From the NCBI GenBank assembly GCA_030831945.1, contig JAURKC010000004.1, forward strand, positions 124,001 through 188,000: DNA of 64,000 nucleotides, given 5' to 3'. This DNA is from Ferruginibacter sp. GTDB lineage: Bacteria > Bacteroidota > Bacteroidia > Chitinophagales > Chitinophagaceae. A program made the translations under genes and the position numbers. The notes below the pieces were generated by a model, which worked only from the letters and a program-made list of their open reading frames with translations, ran no database searches and had not been told where the DNA came from. Positions within the stretch are counted from its first letter, which is position 1. Every line of letters starts with the position of its first letter. Shown piece after piece: positions 60,926 to 64,000 of this stretch.

Positions 60926-61786
60926 ATGAAAAAAATACTTGTCACCGGAGCTACGGGCTTTATTGGTAACTATGTAATTGAACAATTGTTACTCAACAAT
61001 AACTGTCATGTAATTGCTACTTCATCTAATTCCCAAAAAGCCCAATTAACTAGTTGGTATGACAAAGTTGACTATTTACCATTTAATTTGAAAGAGTTTG
61101 ATAATAATGTCAATTACTTCGAGTTTTTTAATCAACCTGATTTACTAATTCATTTAGCTTGGGAAGGTTTACCCAACTACAAAGCAGATTTCCATGTCAA
61201 TGAAAATCTTCCTAGACATTTTATATTTATAAAGAATTTAATTGATCACGGATTGAAAGATATAACGGTAACAGGTACTTGCTTTGAGTACGGTATGCAA
61301 GAAGGTGAATTATCTGAATTAATTGAACCAAAGCCTACTAATTCATACTCAATTGCGAAGGATACTTTACGAAAAAAAATAGCTCACTTACAGCTTCAAG
61401 ATAATATAAATTTCAAATGGGTAAGGTTATTTTACATGTATGGATCTGGACAAAGTCCAAATTCCTTACTTTCGCAGTTAGATAGATCTCTTAGTATGAA
61501 TGAGCCAATTTTTAATATGAGTGGTGGTGAGCAGGAAAGAGATTATTTACCAGTTGAAGAAGTAGCCGCCAACATTATAAATATTGCCTTACAGCAAACC
61601 GTTACTGGCATTATCAACTGTTGTAGTGGTAATCCTATTAAAGTGAAGGACTTTGTTATTAATTATTTACAGACAAAAAATAAATATATTCAACTAAATT
61701 TAGGCTATTATCCTTATGTAGATTATGAACCGATGAGTTTTTGGGGAAACAACAAAAAATTAAAAACTATTTTAAATAATGAGTAA
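60926..61786 (+). CDS. NAD-dependent epimerase/dehydratase family reductase
   Basis: The 286-residue extended SDR protein has the cofactor loop VTGATGFIGNYV at its start and a catalytic YSIAK of NSYSIAKDTLRKK. The TVTGTCFEYG segment corresponds to the catalytic Ser/Thr strand. The most likely step is 4-keto reduction of the C-methylated CDP-sugar; a second epimerisation is possible. It lies 8 bases after the C-methyltransferase gene and overlaps the next gene by 8 bases, a sign of co-translation. Confidence 0.82.
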   Translation: MKKILVTGATGFIGNYVIEQLLLNNNCHVIATSSNSQKAQLTSWYDKVDYLPFNLKEFDNNVNYFEFFNQPDLLIHLAWEGLPNYKADFHVNENLPRHFIFIKNLIDHGLKDITVTGTCFEYGMQEGELSELIEPKPTNSYSIAKDTLRKKIAHLQLQDNINFKWVRLFYMYGSGQSPNSLLSQLDRSLSMNEPIFNMSGGEQERDYLPVEEVAANIINIALQQTVTGIINCCSGNPIKVKDFVINYLQTKNKYIQLNLGYYPYVDYEPMSFWGNNKKLKTILNNE

Positions 61787-62519
61787 TCCAATTAAAGAAT
61801 TTATTGATCAAAGAAATTCTCGTGTAGCGTCGAATGCTACCAATGAAAAGTTGTTAGCTGCAGCAGATGCATTTAATATTGAATCTAATAAGGCGCAATA
61901 TTCCTATAATTTCTCTTGGATGGGAAGACCTGTAATTCAGTACCCACAAGATATGATGGCAATGCAGGAAATTATCTGGAATTTAAAACCTGACCTTATC
62001 ATAGAAACTGGAATAGCCCATGGAGGATCATTGATTTATTATGCTTCTTTATTAGAATTAATCGGTCATGGTGAAGTTTTAGGAATAGATATTGACATTA
62101 GAAAGCATAATCGGGATGAAATAGAAAATCATCCAATGTTTAAACGTATTAAAATGATTCAGGGGTCAAGTATAGAACCAGCTATTGTTGCCGAAGTAGC
62201 AACCCATACAATTGATAAAAAACAGATTCTAGTTTTGTTAGATTCAAACCATACCCATGAACATGTATTAGCTGAACTAGAAATGTATTCACCCTTTGTT
62301 TCAATGAATTCTTATATTATTGTATATGATACCATAGTTGAAAATTTACCTGAAAATTATCTCCCGGGTCATGCCAGGCCATGGGGCATTGGAGATAATC
62401 CTATGACAGCTATGCATACTTTTTTAGAAAGTAATCCTCAATTTGAAATAGATAAATCTATTAATAATAAGTTATTAATAAGTGTTGCTCCAGATGGATA
62501 TTTAAAAAGAATTAAATAA
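61779..62519 (+). CDS. CmcI/cephalosporin-hydroxylase-family O-methyltransferase
   Basis: The 246-residue protein has the CmcI family pattern (PF04989 type): DMMAMQEIIWNLKPDLIIET, then GIAHGGSLIYYASLLEL, VLGIDIDIRKHNR, IQGSSIEP and VLLDSNHTHEHVLAELEMY, which is a SAM fold with a metal site. Despite the family name, homologues in polysaccharide clusters are rhamnosyl O-methyltransferases. Here it may O-methylate the finished glycan. Located between the reductase and two glycosyltransferases, with 8-base overlap and a 5-base gap. Confidence 0.82.
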   Translation: MSNPIKEFIDQRNSRVASNATNEKLLAAADAFNIESNKAQYSYNFSWMGRPVIQYPQDMMAMQEIIWNLKPDLIIETGIAHGGSLIYYASLLELIGHGEVLGIDIDIRKHNRDEIENHPMFKRIKMIQGSSIEPAIVAEVATHTIDKKQILVLLDSNHTHEHVLAELEMYSPFVSMNSYIIVYDTIVENLPENYLPGHARPWGIGDNPMTAMHTFLESNPQFEIDKSINNKLLISVAPDGYLKRIK

Positions 62520-62524
62520 AATTC

Positions 62525-63541
62525 ATGCAATCAAAGTCCCCATTTGTAAGTTTTTGTTTTACTACTTTCAAAAGACAAAATTATCTACAAGCTACGTTAG
62601 AAAGTATTTTGAAACAAAGCTTTATAGATTATGAGGTTATTGTGTCTGACAATGATCCAGAAGAAAGTGGGAGAAAAATTGTAGAAGGTTTTTTAGACCC
62701 AAGATTTAAATATTTCCCAAATATTGAAAATTTAGGAATGAAAAAGAGCTTCAATAAAAGCCTCGAAAGGTCCTCAGGAGAATATATTGTAATGATTGCT
62801 GATGATGACCCTGTTTATCCAGATATGCTTGAAACTTTATTTAATTTAAAAAATGAATTTCCAGGATATGGGATGTATTTAGGAGGTTGTGATTGGCTTT
62901 GTACTCATCATGAAATTGCGAAATTATATGGCATGAAAGTAGGCACAAATACCTGTCTTTCAAGCGAACACAATCTTAATTATAAAGAAGCTTTTGAGCC
63001 TGAAGATTTCGTTAAAAAACTTTTCAACTTTAACATTTTCCCTCATTATTTATGGTCTACAGGAATAGTCAAAAGAAACATATTGATTGAAAAAGGTGGG
63101 GTCCCAGATTATGGAACTCCATTTTTAGGTGACTATGCTTATATGAGTATAATGGGATCACATTCTGGATGTGTCATTATCAATAAATCTTTAGGATGTC
63201 AAACATTACATGATGAAAATTTTGGGAGAAACCAAAATGAACAATTAATAATTGCAGCAAAAAAATTTCCAGAATATCTTGAATTAAAAATGGTTAATTT
63301 AAAAAATTGGTCATCAATTAAAGTGCAAATTGAAAATTTTGTTGGGGTTTGGTTGGTATCACATCTTGCATTTTTAAATAATTATTCAGATAATAAAAAT
63401 AATAGTTTAAAAATTGCAGAAAATGAAATTTTTAAGATTGGTTATATGCGTAAGTTTAAGTTGAAATACTTTTTGAAAAAGAGATTACCTTTTATACATG
63501 ACAAAATTGTTTATTTAAAAAAAAGGGTTTCAAATAATTAG
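62525..63541 (+). CDS. Glycosyltransferase family 2
   Basis: The 338-residue GT-A enzyme has VSFCFTTFKRQNYLQATLES at the nucleotide-binding start, YEVIVSDNDPEESG, and the metal-binding MIADDDPVYPDM. The acceptor half has a C-terminal basic stretch (KLKYFLKKRLPFI) suited to membrane association. Sugar donor and linkage cannot be read; the cluster suggests transfer of the branched deoxyhexose or a neighbour. Starts five bases after the CmcI-like gene. Confidence 0.87.
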   Translation: MQSKSPFVSFCFTTFKRQNYLQATLESILKQSFIDYEVIVSDNDPEESGRKIVEGFLDPRFKYFPNIENLGMKKSFNKSLERSSGEYIVMIADDDPVYPDMLETLFNLKNEFPGYGMYLGGCDWLCTHHEIAKLYGMKVGTNTCLSSEHNLNYKEAFEPEDFVKKLFNFNIFPHYLWSTGIVKRNILIEKGGVPDYGTPFLGDYAYMSIMGSHSGCVIINKSLGCQTLHDENFGRNQNEQLIIAAKKFPEYLELKMVNLKNWSSIKVQIENFVGVWLVSHLAFLNNYSDNKNNSLKIAENEIFKIGYMRKFKLKYFLKKRLPFIHDKIVYLKKRVSNN

Positions 63542-63562
63542 ATTTTACCCACATATCAAACT

Positions 63563-64000
63563 ATGTCTAAATACAGCATTATACTACCTGTTAGAAATGG
63601 GGGAGAATATGTTAAGCAATGTGTTTATAGCGTATTAGCCCAAAAACATGCTGACTTCAATTTCCTGATACTTGACAATGCTAGTTCTGACGGTACCTAT
63701 GAATGGTTACAATCCCTAACTGATGAAAGAATAATATTATTTCCCTCTGATAAATCTTTAACCATTGAACAAAATTGGGCAAGAGCAATAGATGTGCCTA
63801 AAAATGAATACATGACTTTAATTGGACATGATGATATTTTGTATCCTGATTTTTTGAAAACTATTGATGATTTAATTCAATCGAATCCTTCAGCAAGCTT
63901 GTTTCATACTCATTTTAATTTTATTGATGCAGATGGCAATATTTCACGTTCATGTAAACCAATGAAATCGAGTTATAATGGAAGTGAATTTTTAGATGCT
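63563..64000 (+). CDS. Glycosyltransferase family 2, 3' end outside the window
   Basis: From ATG 63563 the visible 146 codons read MSKYSIILPVRNGGEYVKQC and continue, with FLILDNASSDGTYEWLQ and LIGHDDILYPDF as the GT-A donor site. No stop occurs before the window end, so the C-terminal half is missing. It is the second GT2 of the cluster, 21 bases after the first. Specificity unknown. Confidence 0.88.
   Translation, partial: MSKYSIILPVRNGGEYVKQCVYSVLAQKHADFNFLILDNASSDGTYEWLQSLTDERIILFPSDKSLTIEQNWARAIDVPKNEYMTLIGHDDILYPDFLKTIDDLIQSNPSASLFHTHFNFIDADGNISRSCKPMKSSYNGSEFLDA

Noticed and set aside
1..64000. CRISPR arrays, insertion sequences, prophage or integrase genes
   Set aside because: No regularly spaced direct repeats, transposase or integrase motifs were found on reading both strands.

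Overview
The window is chromosomal DNA from a member of the Bacteroidota, most likely a Chitinophagaceae-type (class Chitinophagia) organism; the genus cannot be fixed by eye. The reasons are low GC content, TAnnTTTG -7 promoter elements with upstream TTG/TTTG in front of many genes, almost no Shine-Dalgarno sequences, several TTG starts, an LptD/OstA-like/MlaD envelope cluster, the futalosine route to menaquinone (mqnA, mqnE), a YpdA-type bacillithiol reductase, and many secreted proteins with Gln right after the predicted signal-peptidase site. No insertion sequence, prophage, CRISPR array or plasmid gene was seen. Both window edges cut genes (a TPR protein on the left, a family 2 glycosyltransferase on the right).

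Layout. 1-4.5 kb: TPR protein, outer-membrane barrel and a membrane-anchored HU-like protein. 4.5-16.2 kb: envelope block with a glutaminyl cyclase lipoprotein, a DUF4197 protein, NAD(P)HX repair enzyme Nnr, OstA-like protein, MlaD-type MCE protein and amidase on the minus strand, with LptD divergent, followed by two unknown proteins. 16.2-21.2 kb: acyl-CoA-binding protein, RRM RNA-binding protein with a long leader, MFS transporter, divergent MurC-like ligase, rhodanese-thioredoxin lipoprotein and a cysteine-cluster protein. 21.4-28.1 kb: topoisomerase IV parE and parC with three genes between them. 28.2-36 kb: ypdA-mqnE, CNT nucleoside transporter, trxA, dnaE. 36-46 kb: NlpC/P60 peptidase, flippase, M1 peptidase, oligopeptide-binding lipoprotein, MsrA, a PPC-domain lipoprotein and a MutS2-like ATPase. 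45.9 kb: tRNA-Ser(UGA) as a compact self-contained unit. 46-52 kb: Amt transporter and a three-gene glycan operon (GH109-like, beta-propeller hydrolase, NagX/HGSNAT-like acyltransferase). 52-57.3 kb: TrmH-family methyltransferase, prfC, a methyltransferase, purB and mqnA.

57.3-64 kb is the most distinctive region. It is a tightly packed surface-polysaccharide operon that starts by overlapping the mqnA stop codon. It encodes CDP-glucose synthesis (rfbF), 4,6-dehydration (rfbG), a 3,5-epimerase-like cupin, a TylC3/NovU-type sugar C-methyltransferase, an SDR reductase, a CmcI-type O-methyltransferase and two glycosyltransferases. No RfbH-type 3-dehydrase is visible. The set therefore points to a CDP-activated, C-methyl-branched 6-deoxyhexose, perhaps O-methylated, rather than the usual 3,6-dideoxyhexose.

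Regulatory signals were read by eye. The best promoters combine -33 and -7 elements (DUF4197 gene, RRM gene, tRNA-Ser, prfC, mqnA). Clear hairpin terminators follow the RRM gene, nupC/trxA, the tRNA and amt.
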